Shown: in pieces, positions 5,595-13,648 of the stretch | How positions within the stretch are numbered: the first letter of the stretch is position 1 | How the letters are laid out: the number at the start of each line of letters is the position of its first letter | Assembly: GCA_002239065.1 (NCBI GenBank) | Contig: MPNO01000044.1 | Span: 1-37,500, forward strand | Origin: Defluviicoccus sp. bin129 | GTDB lineage: Bacteria; Pseudomonadota; Alphaproteobacteria; MPNO01 | Length of the DNA: 37,500 bases | Direction of reading: 5' to 3' | Made by a program: the position numbers and the translations under genes | The notes under the pieces: generated by a model | Seen by the model: only the letters and a program-made list of their open reading frames with translations | Database searches by the model: none | What the model was told of the DNA's origin: nothing

Positions 5595-7947
5595 TCCCGC
5601 GGGCGCCGTCGGGCGCCCCCTGCCGCGCAGCGCCGCCCGCAGGCTCGCCTTCGGCCGCGGCAAGTACGCCGACGATTTGCGCTTCCCGGGGCTGCTGCAT
5701 CTCGCCTTCGTGAGAAGCCCGCACGCGCATGCCCGCATCCTCGCCATCGACCCCGCGCCGGCGCGCGCCGCGGTGCCGGAAGCGCTGGTGTTCACCGGCG
5801 CCGAGATCGCCGCGGTCTGCGCCCCCTGGCAGGGGACGATGGAGCATCTGCCGTCGATGGTCTCGCCGCCGCAGCACGCGCTGGCCGTCGAGCGGGTCGT
5901 CTGGCAGGGCGAGCCGGTCGCCGCCGTCGTCGCGCGGACCCGCGCCGAGGCCGAGGACGCGGCGGGCGAGGTGGCGGTCGACTGGGAAGCGCTGCCGGCC
6001 GCGGCGGTGCGCGAGCGCACGCTCGACGCGGACGCCGCGCTGGTCCATCCCGGGCTCGGCAGCAATCTCTGCTTTGCCACCACGATCGAGGCCGGCGAGG
6101 CCGCGGCGGCGCTGGCGAACGCCGCGCATGTCGTCGAGGGCAGCTTCTCCTTCGCGCGCCATACCGGCGTGCCGCTCGAGATGCGCACCGTGATCGCCGA
6201 CTACGACCCGGGCGAGGGCCGGCTCACCGTGCATGGCAGCCACCAGTCGCCGTGGCACCAGCAGGACACGCTGTCGCGCATGCTGGGCATCCCGGAACAG
6301 CTGGTCCGCGTGGTCTCGCCCGATATCGGCGGCGGGTTCGGCATCAAGCTGCACATCTACGGCGAGGAGATCGCGGTCTCGGCGGTCAGCAGGCTGCTCG
6401 GCCGCCCGGTGAAATACGTCGCCGACCGCATGGAGTCCTTCGTCACCGACGTGCATGCCCGCGACCAGGGGGTGACGGCGAGGCTCGGCGTCGACGCCGA
6501 CGGCCGCATCGGCGGGCTCTCGGTCGACGCGCTGACCTCGCTCGGCGCCTACGGCTCCTACGGCCGCCCGCCGATCAGCGAAGGCATGATGACGATCATG
6601 ATGGCGGCCGGCGCCTACGCCAACGCGAATTACCAGGCCCGGCTCAGGGTCGCGTTCCAGAACAAGCCGCCATCGGGCATGTACCGCGCCGTCGGCCAGC
6701 CGATCGCCTGCGCGGTGGCCGAGCAGCTGCTCGACTGGGCGGCGCATGCGGCCGGGATCGACCCGGTCGAGCTGCGCCGGCGCAATTACTGGGCGGACGA
6801 GGACTACCCGGTGAAGACGCCGGGCGGGCTCGCGATCCGCCGCCTCAGCCCCCGGCAATGCCTCGACAGGCTCGCCGACATGATGGGCTACGACGACTTG
6901 CGCGCCGAGCAGGAGAGGCTGCGCGGGCAGGGGGTCTATCGCGGCATCGGGGTCGCCACCTTCCTCGAGATGACTTCGGTCGGGCCCGCCTATTACGGCC
7001 CCTCGGGCGCCCGTATCTCGACCCAGGACGGCGCCACGGTGAGGCTGGAGCCGTCGGGCGCGGTGCGCTGCGTCACCTCGGTGATCGAGCTCGGCCAGGG
7101 CACCCATGCGGCGCTTGCCCAGATCGTCGCCGACCGGCTGGGCGTGGCGGCGGCGGATGTCGGGGTGGTCGGCGGCGACACCGCGTCCGCGCCCTATGGC
7201 GGCGGCGCCTGGGCCTCGCGCGGGCTCACCATCGGCGGCGAGGCGGCGTGGCGCGCGGCCGACGGGCTGCGGGCGAACATCCTCGAGCTCGCCGGCTCCA
7301 TCCTCCAGGCCGATCCCGCCGCGCTCGATCTGGCGCGCGGCGCGGTGTGCGACCGGGCGACCGGGGAGGCCCGCATCGCGCTCGCCGAGATCGCCCGCAT
7401 CGGCCATTTCCGCCACGACATGCTGCCCCCCGGCGTGCAGCCCGAGCTTGCCGTGACCCGCCACTACGTCCCCGACGCCGCGCCTTTCGCGCTCGCCAAC
7501 GGGGTGCAGGGCTCCTCGCTCGAGGTCGATGTCGAGACCGGCGAGATCCGCCTGCTCGATCACTTCGTGGTCGAGGATTGCGGGCGCATCGTCAACCCGC
7601 TGCTGGTCGAGGAGCAGATCCGCGGCGGGGTGGTGCAGGGGATCGGCGGCGCGCTGTTCGAGGAGTGCCGCTACGACGCCGACGGCCAGATGCTCAACGC
7701 GAGCTTCGTCGACTATCTGGTGCCGATGGCTGCGGGGCTGCCCGACATCCATGTCGGCCATGTCGAGACCCCGATCGAGGAGACCGCGCTCGGCACCAAG
7801 GGGGCGGGCGAGGCCGGCACGGTCGGCGCCCCGGCGGCGATCCTGCTCGCGGTCAACGACGCGCTGAGGCCGCTCGGCGCCCGGGTCACCGCCCTGCCGA
7901 TCGGGCCGGAGGCCGTACTGGAGGCGGTGGCCGGGGCGCGTCCTTAG
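5587..7947 (+). CDS. Molybdenum hydroxylase molybdopterin-binding (large) subunit, CoxL-like
   Basis: A 786-residue protein of the xanthine dehydrogenase / CO dehydrogenase large-subunit family. Visible elements are the N-terminal a/b hammerhead domain with RKYADD-like GRGKYADDL, the cofactor-binding DIGGGFGIK, GMYRAVGQP at 364-372, and the C-terminal GTKGAGEAGTVGAP with the expected catalytic glutamate near residue 742. True CO dehydrogenases carry AYRCSFR with an essential cysteine at the 364-372 position; here it is MYRAVGQ. The enzyme is therefore a hydroxylase of another substrate, probably an N-heterocycle or aldehyde. The GTG start overlaps the small-subunit stop. No XdhC- or CoxF-type maturation gene follows. 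Confidence 0.9.
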   Translation: MADPAGAVGRPLPRSAARRLAFGRGKYADDLRFPGLLHLAFVRSPHAHARILAIDPAPARAAVPEALVFTGAEIAAVCAPWQGTMEHLPSMVSPPQHALAVERVVWQGEPVAAVVARTRAEAEDAAGEVAVDWEALPAAAVRERTLDADAALVHPGLGSNLCFATTIEAGEAAAALANAAHVVEGSFSFARHTGVPLEMRTVIADYDPGEGRLTVHGSHQSPWHQQDTLSRMLGIPEQLVRVVSPDIGGGFGIKLHIYGEEIAVSAVSRLLGRPVKYVADRMESFVTDVHARDQGVTARLGVDADGRIGGLSVDALTSLGAYGSYGRPPISEGMMTIMMAAGAYANANYQARLRVAFQNKPPSGMYRAVGQPIACAVAEQLLDWAAHAAGIDPVELRRRNYWADEDYPVKTPGGLAIRRLSPRQCLDRLADMMGYDDLRAEQERLRGQGVYRGIGVATFLEMTSVGPAYYGPSGARISTQDGATVRLEPSGAVRCVTSVIELGQGTHAALAQIVADRLGVAAADVGVVGGDTASAPYGGGAWASRGLTIGGEAAWRAADGLRANILELAGSILQADPAALDLARGAVCDRATGEARIALAEIARIGHFRHDMLPPGVQPELAVTRHYVPDAAPFALANGVQGSSLEVDVETGEIRLLDHFVVEDCGRIVNPLLVEEQIRGGVVQGIGGALFEECRYDADGQMLNASFVDYLVPMAAGLPDIHVGHVETPIEETALGTKGAGEAGTVGAPAAILLAVNDALRPLGARVTALPIGPEAVLEAVAGARP

Positions 7948-8038
7948 GGTCGTGCTTGACGGCCTTGCGTGCCGTTCCCTCCGCCCCGCGATTCCCCCGA
8001 GTCCGGTCATGACGCGGTGGGGCGTTGCCGGGACGTAT

Positions 8039-8053
8039 CTTGTGGGATACAAG
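8039..8053. promoter_or_regulatory. Palindromic operator of the second toxin-antitoxin operon
   Basis: CTTGT-GGGAT-ACAAG is a perfect 5-bp inverted repeat with a 5-base centre, ending 6 bases before the toxin GTG. Its position just in front of the toxin gene suits an autoregulatory site for the downstream HTH antitoxin. The overlap with the start region would block transcription or translation initiation when bound. The binding is inferred. Confidence 0.5.
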
Positions 8054-8059
8054 TGACCG

Positions 8060-8368
8060 GTGGTCGAAGTTCGCCAGACCGCTGCGTACGACAATTGGTT
8101 CCGGAAACTTCGCGACAGGCGGGCGAAGGCGCGGATCCTCATCCGCATCCATCGATTGTCGCTGGGCAATCCGGGAGACGTGCGGTCGGTGGGTGGAGGC
8201 GTCTCGGAGCTTCGGATCGACCATGGACCGGGCTATCGCGTGTATTTCCACCCGGTCGACAGGGAAACAGTTGTGCTGCTGGTCGGCGGCGACAAGCGAA
8301 CCCAGCGGCAGGACATCGAGAGAGCGCGCGATCTCGCGCAGGAGTTGGTGGAAGGGGAAGATCGATGA
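8060..8368 (+). CDS. RelE/HigB-like toxin, second module
   Basis: A 102-residue protein of the Gp49-like 'addiction module killer' family: VRQTAAYDNWFRKLRDRRAK, RILIRIHRLSLGNPGDVRSV, VSELRIDHGPGYRVYF and VVLLVGGDKRTQRQDI. This is the same domain order as the toxin at 317-646 but clearly diverged from it. Members usually cleave mRNA on the ribosome. The GTG at 8060 is used because it immediately follows the 8039-8053 palindrome and begins the conserved VEVRQT strand. The TGA overlaps the ATG of the antitoxin by 4 bases (ATGA), indicating coupled translation. Confidence 0.87.
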   Translation: MVEVRQTAAYDNWFRKLRDRRAKARILIRIHRLSLGNPGDVRSVGGGVSELRIDHGPGYRVYFHPVDRETVVLLVGGDKRTQRQDIERARDLAQELVEGEDR

Positions 8369-8814
8369 ACGATTTGCGGACCCGCGCGGCCGCCGCAAGG
8401 GCGAAGACGCTCCCCTGGGATGCGGCGGACTATCTCGAGGACCTCGATGACGTCGTGGCCTACCTGGAAGCGGCGTTCGAGGACGGCGATCCGCGCGTCA
8501 TCGCGGCGGCGCTCGGAGACGTCGCGCGATCCAGGGGCATGACCGCCGTCGCGGCGAAGACCGGATTGGGCAGGGAAAGCCTCTACAAGGCGCTGTCCGG
8601 CGACGGGAATCCCGGTTTCGCAACCGTGGTCGGCGTCATGAACGCCCTGGGCCTCCGGCTTCGCCCCCTGGGGGCCGATCCGGGACCGGGTATGCCGGCC
8701 GGGGATGGCGCAACCGGCTGGAGCGACGGCTTCGCGCTACCCCACCCCGACCTCTACGTGCTGAGCGGGACTTCCCCGACGCGCCCGGCGAGACGCGCGT
8801 CCGAGTATCGCTAG
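8365..8814 (+). CDS. HTH antitoxin of the second module, with an unusual C-terminal extension
   Basis: A 149-residue protein. Residues 15-100 match HigA-type 'addiction module antidote' proteins: the N-terminal toxin-binding segment WDAADYLEDLDDVVAYLEAA, then DVARSRGMTAVAAKTGLGRE and SLYKALSGDGNPGFATVVGV. Ordinary family members stop soon after the LGLRL helix (here about residue 99). This one continues for about 45 more residues rich in Gly, Pro and Asp. The extension may be a late stop produced by mutation or indel, or a genuine tail. The ATG overlaps the toxin stop. It should repress the operon through the 8039-8053 site. Confidence 0.8.
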   Translation: MNDLRTRAAAARAKTLPWDAADYLEDLDDVVAYLEAAFEDGDPRVIAAALGDVARSRGMTAVAAKTGLGRESLYKALSGDGNPGFATVVGVMNALGLRLRPLGADPGPGMPAGDGATGWSDGFALPHPDLYVLSGTSPTRPARRASEYR

Positions 8815-8844
8815 CGGGCGACCGCAGCCCACGGAGTCGACGCG

Positions 8845-9468
8845 ATGAACGGCGTGCAGTTCCTCAAGTCGATCGGCGACGCCCGGGCCTTCCGGCAGGC
8901 CGCCTCGCTGATCGAGCGTGAAATCGCCCGGCTGAAGGTCAGGGACGGAGACCTTTCGCCGGCCGGAGGCGCAACGGGCTGGCCGTCGCACACCGTTTGG
9001 GAGTCCCTCAAGACGGCCAGTCATTTCAATCTTGCGATCGCCCTGGAGCTCAGGCTGAAGTGCCTCCTGCGCCTGGACGGCGCGAGGCCCCCTGAGGGCG
9101 GTGCCGGGCATCGTCTTGCCGGGCTCTACGACCTGTTCGGCGCGCGCAGGGTCTCTACGGGGGTCGAGCTGGAGCGGCTGTACGGACAGGCCATGGCCGA
9201 GCATCCGTTCACCCTGGTCGCGTTCCTGAGCAGCGACGGTCCGGCCGTTCCCGAAGGCCCCGCCGACCGGCCGCTGCAAAGCCTGAAGGACGTCTTCGCC
9301 TACATGGACGAAGACGTGAAACCGGGGACAAAGCGGTACGCTTGGGAGCATGCCGCCGGCGGGCAATGGCAGCACTACATCGACGACCTGAGCGCGTTTT
9401 TCGCGTTCCTCGATACTTCGGAGAACCTTGCCATGGCGATGGCGCGGAGGCGGGGAATCGTTCGGTAG
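8845..9468 (+). CDS. Hypothetical helical protein, possibly HEPN-like
   Basis: A 207-residue protein that I do not firmly recognise. A helical segment SHFNLAIALELRLKCLLRLD (residues 59-78) is followed by GHRLAGLYDLF (88-98). This pattern, a long helix with an ELxLK core and then a GH-x-L-xx-LY motif, resembles HEPN-domain proteins, many of which are RNases or nucleotidyltransferase partners. The C-terminus is also helical and contains WEHAAGGQWQHYIDDLSAFF. GGAG at about 8834 supports the ATG at 8845. It lies 30 bases after the second antitoxin on the same strand and may be co-transcribed. The HEPN assignment is tentative; a hypothetical protein is the safe call. Confidence 0.55.
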   Translation: MNGVQFLKSIGDARAFRQAASLIEREIARLKVRDGDLSPAGGATGWPSHTVWESLKTASHFNLAIALELRLKCLLRLDGARPPEGGAGHRLAGLYDLFGARRVSTGVELERLYGQAMAEHPFTLVAFLSSDGPAVPEGPADRPLQSLKDVFAYMDEDVKPGTKRYAWEHAAGGQWQHYIDDLSAFFAFLDTSENLAMAMARRRGIVR

Positions 9469-9477
9469 CGACCGCTC

Positions 9478-9549
9478 CCGGCCGCGGCGCGGTATAGGCT
9501 TGGAGGATCGGTCCGCCATGCCCGCCGCCGAGGACGTTGTTGTCCGGGT
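9478..9549 (-). pseudogene. Relic of the N-terminus of a FAD oxidoreductase
   Basis: The minus-strand translation reads NVLGGGHGGPILQAYTA, close to the FAD-binding start VLGGGHNGLILQAYAA of the intact oxidoreductase gene at 9602-11212. Both DNA stretches share GCCCGCCGCCGAGGACG on the plus strand (about 9520-9536 and 11178-11194). The relic lacks a start and ends within about 24 codons. It lies between the intact gene and the convergent gene ending at 9468, so it looks like the leftover of a second, tandem copy. Confidence 0.55.
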
Positions 9550-9601
9550 AGCGTCCCCGCGGCTTCGCTCGGGACAGGCTACGCCGCGTATCGAAGGACG
9601 C

Positions 9602-11212
9602 CTACTCCGCCAGCGCGGCCAGCCGGGCGGCGATCGGGGGCGGCGCCCAGCCCGCCTCGATGCCGAGATCGGCGAGCAGCGTTTGGGCCGCGTTGTAGCC
9701 GGGGAGACCGGTGATGTTGCCGCCCGGGTGCGAGGCGGAGCCGCACAGATAGAGCCCCTCGAGATGCGTGCGGTAGCGCCCGGCGCCCGGGAATGGCCGC
9801 CCGGCGCCGATCTGGCCGTTGGTGAAGGCGCCGACCAGCAGGTCGCCGTGGCGCATGTTGGGCAGCGTGCGCTCGACGTCGAGCGGGCTGCGCGCGAACC
9901 GGTCGATCACCGCGTCGGCGAGGTTGGGCGCGTGGCGGCGCCACAGATCGAGCATCACCGCGCCATGGGCGTCCTTCGCCGCGTCCCAGTTCGCCGGATC
10001 GCCGTCGAGCCGGTAGGGCAGCTTCTCCCACATGAACGCGGTGTGCCGGCCGGGCGGCGCCTGCGAGGGGTCGAACTGCGTCGGGCAGCAGCCCCACATC
10101 ACCGTCGGCGGGACCGTCCCGGCCTCGTGGTGGCGCACGATCTCCCGGTACTGCGAGACGTGTTCGAGCCCCATGATGACCATGAAGGGTCTTTCGAGCG
10201 CGGGGTCGGCGGCGGCGGCGCTGTAGCGCGGCGGCTCGGCGAGGTTGAGGTTGAGCGCGAACAGCGGCGCGATCAGGTTGTAGGCGAAGCCCTCGACCCT
10301 GCGCCGCCAGTCGTCCGGCAGGTGGGCCGGCTCCAGCAGGTCGAGAAAGGTCTGGTGCGGGTTGAGCGAGGACGCGACGAAGCGGCGCGCCATGAATGTC
10401 TCGCCCGTATCGGTCTCGACGCCGACCGCGCGCCCCCGCTCGACCAGGATGCGGCGCGGCGTGGTCGCCACGAGGATGTCGCCGCCCGCCTCGCGCACCG
10501 CGCGCTCCAGCGCCACCGCCAGCCTGTGCGCGCCGCCCACGGTCATCTGCGCCTTCGCCGTGCTGGCCAGCAATGCGGCGATATGGTGGCCGAAGCCGCG
10601 CACCCGCAAATCGACCTCGCGCAACCCGTTGAAGAACAGGAGCCCCGCCTGGATCGTCGGGTGGGTGAACTCGCTCTCGACGAATTCGAGCGGCGACAGC
10701 GCGCTCGCTTCGAGCAGCCTTCGCCCGGCGGCGCTGCGTTCGAGGAGCGCGCGGCGCTCGGCGGCCGGCAAGGGCGGCGCGGTCGCCTCGGGCACCAGGA
10801 TGTCGCGCACGATCGGGCGGAATTCGTCGTGCCAGCGCTTCAGCGTGGCGGCGTCGCGCGCCGACAGCGCGGCGAACGAGGCGTGGGTGCGCTCGAAATC
10901 GGTCCACCATTGCAGCGACCGGCCGTCGCCCAGCAGCAGGGCCACGTTGAGCTCGGGCTCGATATAGCGCGCGCCGTGGCGCGCGATGTCGAGGTCGCGG
11001 TACCACGGCATCCCGGTCAGCGCGCGCTGGAAGAAACCGTGCGTGTTGTGCAGGAAGCCCGGGTGGCGCGGGTCCTCCGCGGTCTCCAGCCCGCCGCCGA
11101 CCACCGGCCGGCGCTCGATGGTCAGCACCCTGAGCCCGGCGCGCGCCGCGTAGGCCTGGAGGATCAGCCCGTTATGCCCGCCGCCGAGGACGATGCCGTC
11201 GTAATCCGTCAT
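9602..11212 (-). CDS. NAD(P)/FAD-dependent oxidoreductase, phytoene desaturase-like
   Basis: A 536-residue flavoprotein of the CrtI/phytoene-dehydrogenase-like (COG1233) group. The dinucleotide-binding motif is VLGGGHNGLILQAYAARAG (residues 8-26) with an acidic end LTIERR. The C-terminal FAD motif is GLYLCGSASHPGGNITGLPG, a typical CrtI-family signature. Members desaturate or oxidise isoprenoid and other hydrophobic substrates, and most bacterial copies of this branch have no known role. No carotenoid genes are nearby. It starts 14 bases after the ABC permease stop and seems to be the last gene of that operon. Its own substrate could be the compound taken up by the transporter (inference). 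Confidence 0.83.
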   Translation of the reverse strand: MTDYDGIVLGGGHNGLILQAYAARAGLRVLTIERRPVVGGGLETAEDPRHPGFLHNTHGFFQRALTGMPWYRDLDIARHGARYIEPELNVALLLGDGRSLQWWTDFERTHASFAALSARDAATLKRWHDEFRPIVRDILVPEATAPPLPAAERRALLERSAAGRRLLEASALSPLEFVESEFTHPTIQAGLLFFNGLREVDLRVRGFGHHIAALLASTAKAQMTVGGAHRLAVALERAVREAGGDILVATTPRRILVERGRAVGVETDTGETFMARRFVASSLNPHQTFLDLLEPAHLPDDWRRRVEGFAYNLIAPLFALNLNLAEPPRYSAAAADPALERPFMVIMGLEHVSQYREIVRHHEAGTVPPTVMWGCCPTQFDPSQAPPGRHTAFMWEKLPYRLDGDPANWDAAKDAHGAVMLDLWRRHAPNLADAVIDRFARSPLDVERTLPNMRHGDLLVGAFTNGQIGAGRPFPGAGRYRTHLEGLYLCGSASHPGGNITGLPGYNAAQTLLADLGIEAGWAPPPIAARLAALAE

Positions 11213-11226
11213 CGGCTCGCAGCCCC

Positions 11227-12174
11227 TCAGCGGCGGCGCAGGCGGTCGGCGGCTGCGGCGGCGACGATCACCAGGCCAATCGCCACCTGCTGCCAGTAGG
11301 AGTGGACGTTGGCGAGGTTGAGCGCGTTGGCCAGCACCACCATGATGAACACGCCGATGATCGACTTGTAGAGCTTGCCCTCGCCGCCGAACAGCGAGGC
11401 GCCGCCGAGCACCACGGCGGCGATCGCGGTGAGCTCGTAGAACGCGCCCGCCGTCGGCTGGCCGGATTGCAGCCGCGAGGCCAGCATGACGCCGGCGAGC
11501 CCGGCGAGCGCGCCGCACCAGACATAGGCGGACGCCCGCACCCGGCCCACCGCGACGCCCGCGAGATAGGCCGCCTCGGTGTTGCCGCCGGTGGCGAAGA
11601 CGCGGATTCCGTAAGCGGTGTGGTGCAGCAGCCAGTGGAAGACGCCGAACAGGAGCACCGGCAGCCAGACCAGGAAGGGGATGCCGAACAGGCGCTCGAT
11701 GGCGAAGTCGAGAAAGGGCTCCGGCAGCCCGTCCTCGCCGACGATCGGCCGCCCGCCGGTGATCAGGAAGGTGACGCCGCGGAACAGCACCATGGTGCCC
11801 AGCGTGGCGATGAACGGGTTGACGTCGAGCCGGGTGACGACCAGCCCGTTGACCAGCCCGACCAGCGCGCCGACCGCGACGCCGGCGGCCACCCCCGCCA
11901 CGATTCCGGCCTCCAGCATCGCCATGGCCGCGATGCAGCCCGACAGCGCCACCACCGAGCCGACGCTGAGGTCGAACCCGCCGCAGACGATGACATAGGT
12001 CATGCCGATGGTGATCACGGTCATCACCGCGCCCTGCATCAGCACGTTGTTGAGGTTGATCGGCGAGAAGAACCGGTCGGACAGCGCGCTCGCGACCAGG
12101 CAGAGCACGACCAGCGCGAGCAGCGGGATCTGCCCCGCCAGCCAGCCGATCCGGATTTGCGCCAGCCCCTTCAC
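11227..12174 (-). CDS. Sugar-type ABC transporter permease, RbsC-like
   Basis: A 315-residue polytopic membrane protein of the BPD_transp_2 family that serves ribose, xylose, galactose and autoinducer-2 importers. Typical elements are NVLMQGAVMTVITIGMTYVI, CGGFDLSVGSVVALSG (the conserved 'GGIDLSVG' region), NPFIATLGTMVLFRG, and VLGGASLFGGEGKLYKSIIG (the usual 'GGTSLFGG' coupling region). About 8-10 hydrophobic segments are visible. The ATG overlaps the ATPase stop by 4 bases (ATGA). Only one permease is present; such systems often work as homodimers. No periplasmic binding protein is encoded beside it. Confidence 0.92.
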   Translation of the reverse strand: MKGLAQIRIGWLAGQIPLLALVVLCLVASALSDRFFSPINLNNVLMQGAVMTVITIGMTYVIVCGGFDLSVGSVVALSGCIAAMAMLEAGIVAGVAAGVAVGALVGLVNGLVVTRLDVNPFIATLGTMVLFRGVTFLITGGRPIVGEDGLPEPFLDFAIERLFGIPFLVWLPVLLFGVFHWLLHHTAYGIRVFATGGNTEAAYLAGVAVGRVRASAYVWCGALAGLAGVMLASRLQSGQPTAGAFYELTAIAAVVLGGASLFGGEGKLYKSIIGVFIMVVLANALNLANVHSYWQQVAIGLVIVAAAAADRLRRR

Positions 12175-13637
12175 CCGCCGAGCGCCGCCCTCAGCGCGGC
12201 TTCGGTGTAATCGCCGTCGCGCGAGAAGCGCCCCACCGTCAGGCCGCGGCGCATCGCCAGCACCGAGTCGCTGACCGCGAGCAGCTCCTCCATCTCCGCC
12301 GAGGCGAGCACGATCCCGCCGCCGTCCTCGACGAAGCGGCGCATCAGGCGGTGGATCTGGGCCTTGGCGCCGATGTCGATGCCGTGGGTCGGCTCGTCGA
12401 GCAGCAGCACGTCGGCATGGCCGGCGAGCCAGCGCGCGAAGATCACCTTCTGCTGGTTGCCGCCGGACAGCTGGCGCACCGTGCGGTCGGGGTCGGGCGG
12501 GCGGATGTCGACGCTCTCGATCAGCCGCGCCACCAGGCGGTCGATCTCCTCCCGGTTCAGCCGCAGCCCGCGCGCCAGCCAGGGCAGGTTGGGGAGCACG
12601 ATGTTCTCGCGCACCGTGAGCGCCATCGCGAGCCCCAGCGCGCGCTCGCCGGGGACCAGCCCGATCCCCGCCCGGATCGCATCGGCGGGACGCCCGAGCC
12701 GGACCGGCGCGCCCGATTTCTCGATCTCCACCGCGTGGCGGGCGCCGCCGAACAGGCGGTGCAGCAGCTCCGTCGTGCCGCTGCCGAGCAGCCCGGCGAG
12801 GCCCAGCACCCGGCCCTCGCCGACCGCGACCTCCGGCTCCCCGCCCAGCGGCCCGCGCAGCAGGATCCCGGTCGACGCCGCGCCGGGGTCGGCGTGCGCG
12901 GTCTCGATGTCGCGCCCGGTCATCGCGCGCACGATGTCTGCGCGCCCGCGCTCGCCGCGCGCGAAGCGCTCGACCGCCCGCCCGTCGCGCAGCACGGTGC
13001 AGAGATCGGCCAGCGCCTCCACCTCGTCGAGCCGGTGCGAGACATAGACGATCGCCACGCCGTCGGCCTTGAGCGCGGCGATCACCCGGAACAGCCGCTC
13101 CACCTCGCGCGCTTCCAGCGCCGCCGTCGGCTCGTCGAGGATCACCACGAGCGCCTCGTGGCTGAGCGCGCGGGCGATCATCACCAGCTGGCGCTCGGCG
13201 TAGCCCAGCCGGTCGACCCGCGCGCCGGGATCGATGTCGATGCCGAGGCGGTCGAGAATGTCCGCCGCCCGGCGCGCCATCTCCGCCCGGTCGAGCACGG
13301 GCAGGCCGAGCACGCGGCGCATCGGCAAATGGCCGATCAGCACGTTCTCCGCGACGCCGAGCGCCGGGACGACGCGCATCTCCTGCGGGATGGTGACGAT
13401 GCCGCTGGCCAGCGCCTCGCCGGGGCCGGCGAAGCGGCGCGGCGCGCCGGCGACCGCGACGGCGCCGCGGTCGGGCCGGTAGACGCCGCCCAAAATCTTG
13501 ATCAGCGTCGACTTGCCGGCGCCGTTCTCGCCGATCAGCGCGTGGATCTCGCCCGGCTCGACCGCGAACGACACGTCTTCCAGCGCGCGGGTCGCCTGGA
13601 ACCGCTTGTGGAGGCCGCGCGCTTCGATTGCCGGCAT
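12171..13637 (-). CDS. Sugar-type ABC transporter ATP-binding protein, RbsA-like
   Basis: A 488-residue protein with two nucleotide-binding domains, as in RbsA/MglA. The first has Walker A GENGAGKST (36-44), a diverged signature LGYAERQLVMIARAL and Walker B VILDEPTAALE. The second has the degenerate Walker A GLLGSGTTEL expected for this family, an intact signature LSGGNQQK and Walker B LLLDEPTHGIDIGAK. The asymmetry is normal, not damage. It powers import through the RbsC-like permease encoded next, whose start overlaps its stop. It begins 11 bases after the broken esterase gene, so all four genes probably share one transcript. Confidence 0.93.
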   Translation of the reverse strand: MPAIEARGLHKRFQATRALEDVSFAVEPGEIHALIGENGAGKSTLIKILGGVYRPDRGAVAVAGAPRRFAGPGEALASGIVTIPQEMRVVPALGVAENVLIGHLPMRRVLGLPVLDRAEMARRAADILDRLGIDIDPGARVDRLGYAERQLVMIARALSHEALVVILDEPTAALEAREVERLFRVIAALKADGVAIVYVSHRLDEVEALADLCTVLRDGRAVERFARGERGRADIVRAMTGRDIETAHADPGAASTGILLRGPLGGEPEVAVGEGRVLGLAGLLGSGTTELLHRLFGGARHAVEIEKSGAPVRLGRPADAIRAGIGLVPGERALGLAMALTVRENIVLPNLPWLARGLRLNREEIDRLVARLIESVDIRPPDPDRTVRQLSGGNQQKVIFARWLAGHADVLLLDEPTHGIDIGAKAQIHRLMRRFVEDGGGIVLASAEMEELLAVSDSVLAMRRGLTVGRFSRDGDYTEAALRAALGG

Positions 13638-13648
13638 GGCGCGGGCGG

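Noticed and set aside
5587..7947. Labelling the first Mo enzyme as aerobic CO dehydrogenase (coxL)
   Set aside because: The active-site loop is MYRAVGQ, without the cysteine of the AYRCSFR motif.
5395..8169. A 924-codon open frame on the minus strand opposite the first molybdenum hydroxylase
   Set aside because: Its translation is low-complexity (Arg/Asp/His/Gly-rich) and it shadows a confidently identified plus-strand gene; long antisense frames are expected at this GC content.
9428..11299. A 623-codon plus-strand frame opposite the CrtI-like gene
   Set aside because: It is an antisense shadow of a gene with clear FAD-binding motifs.
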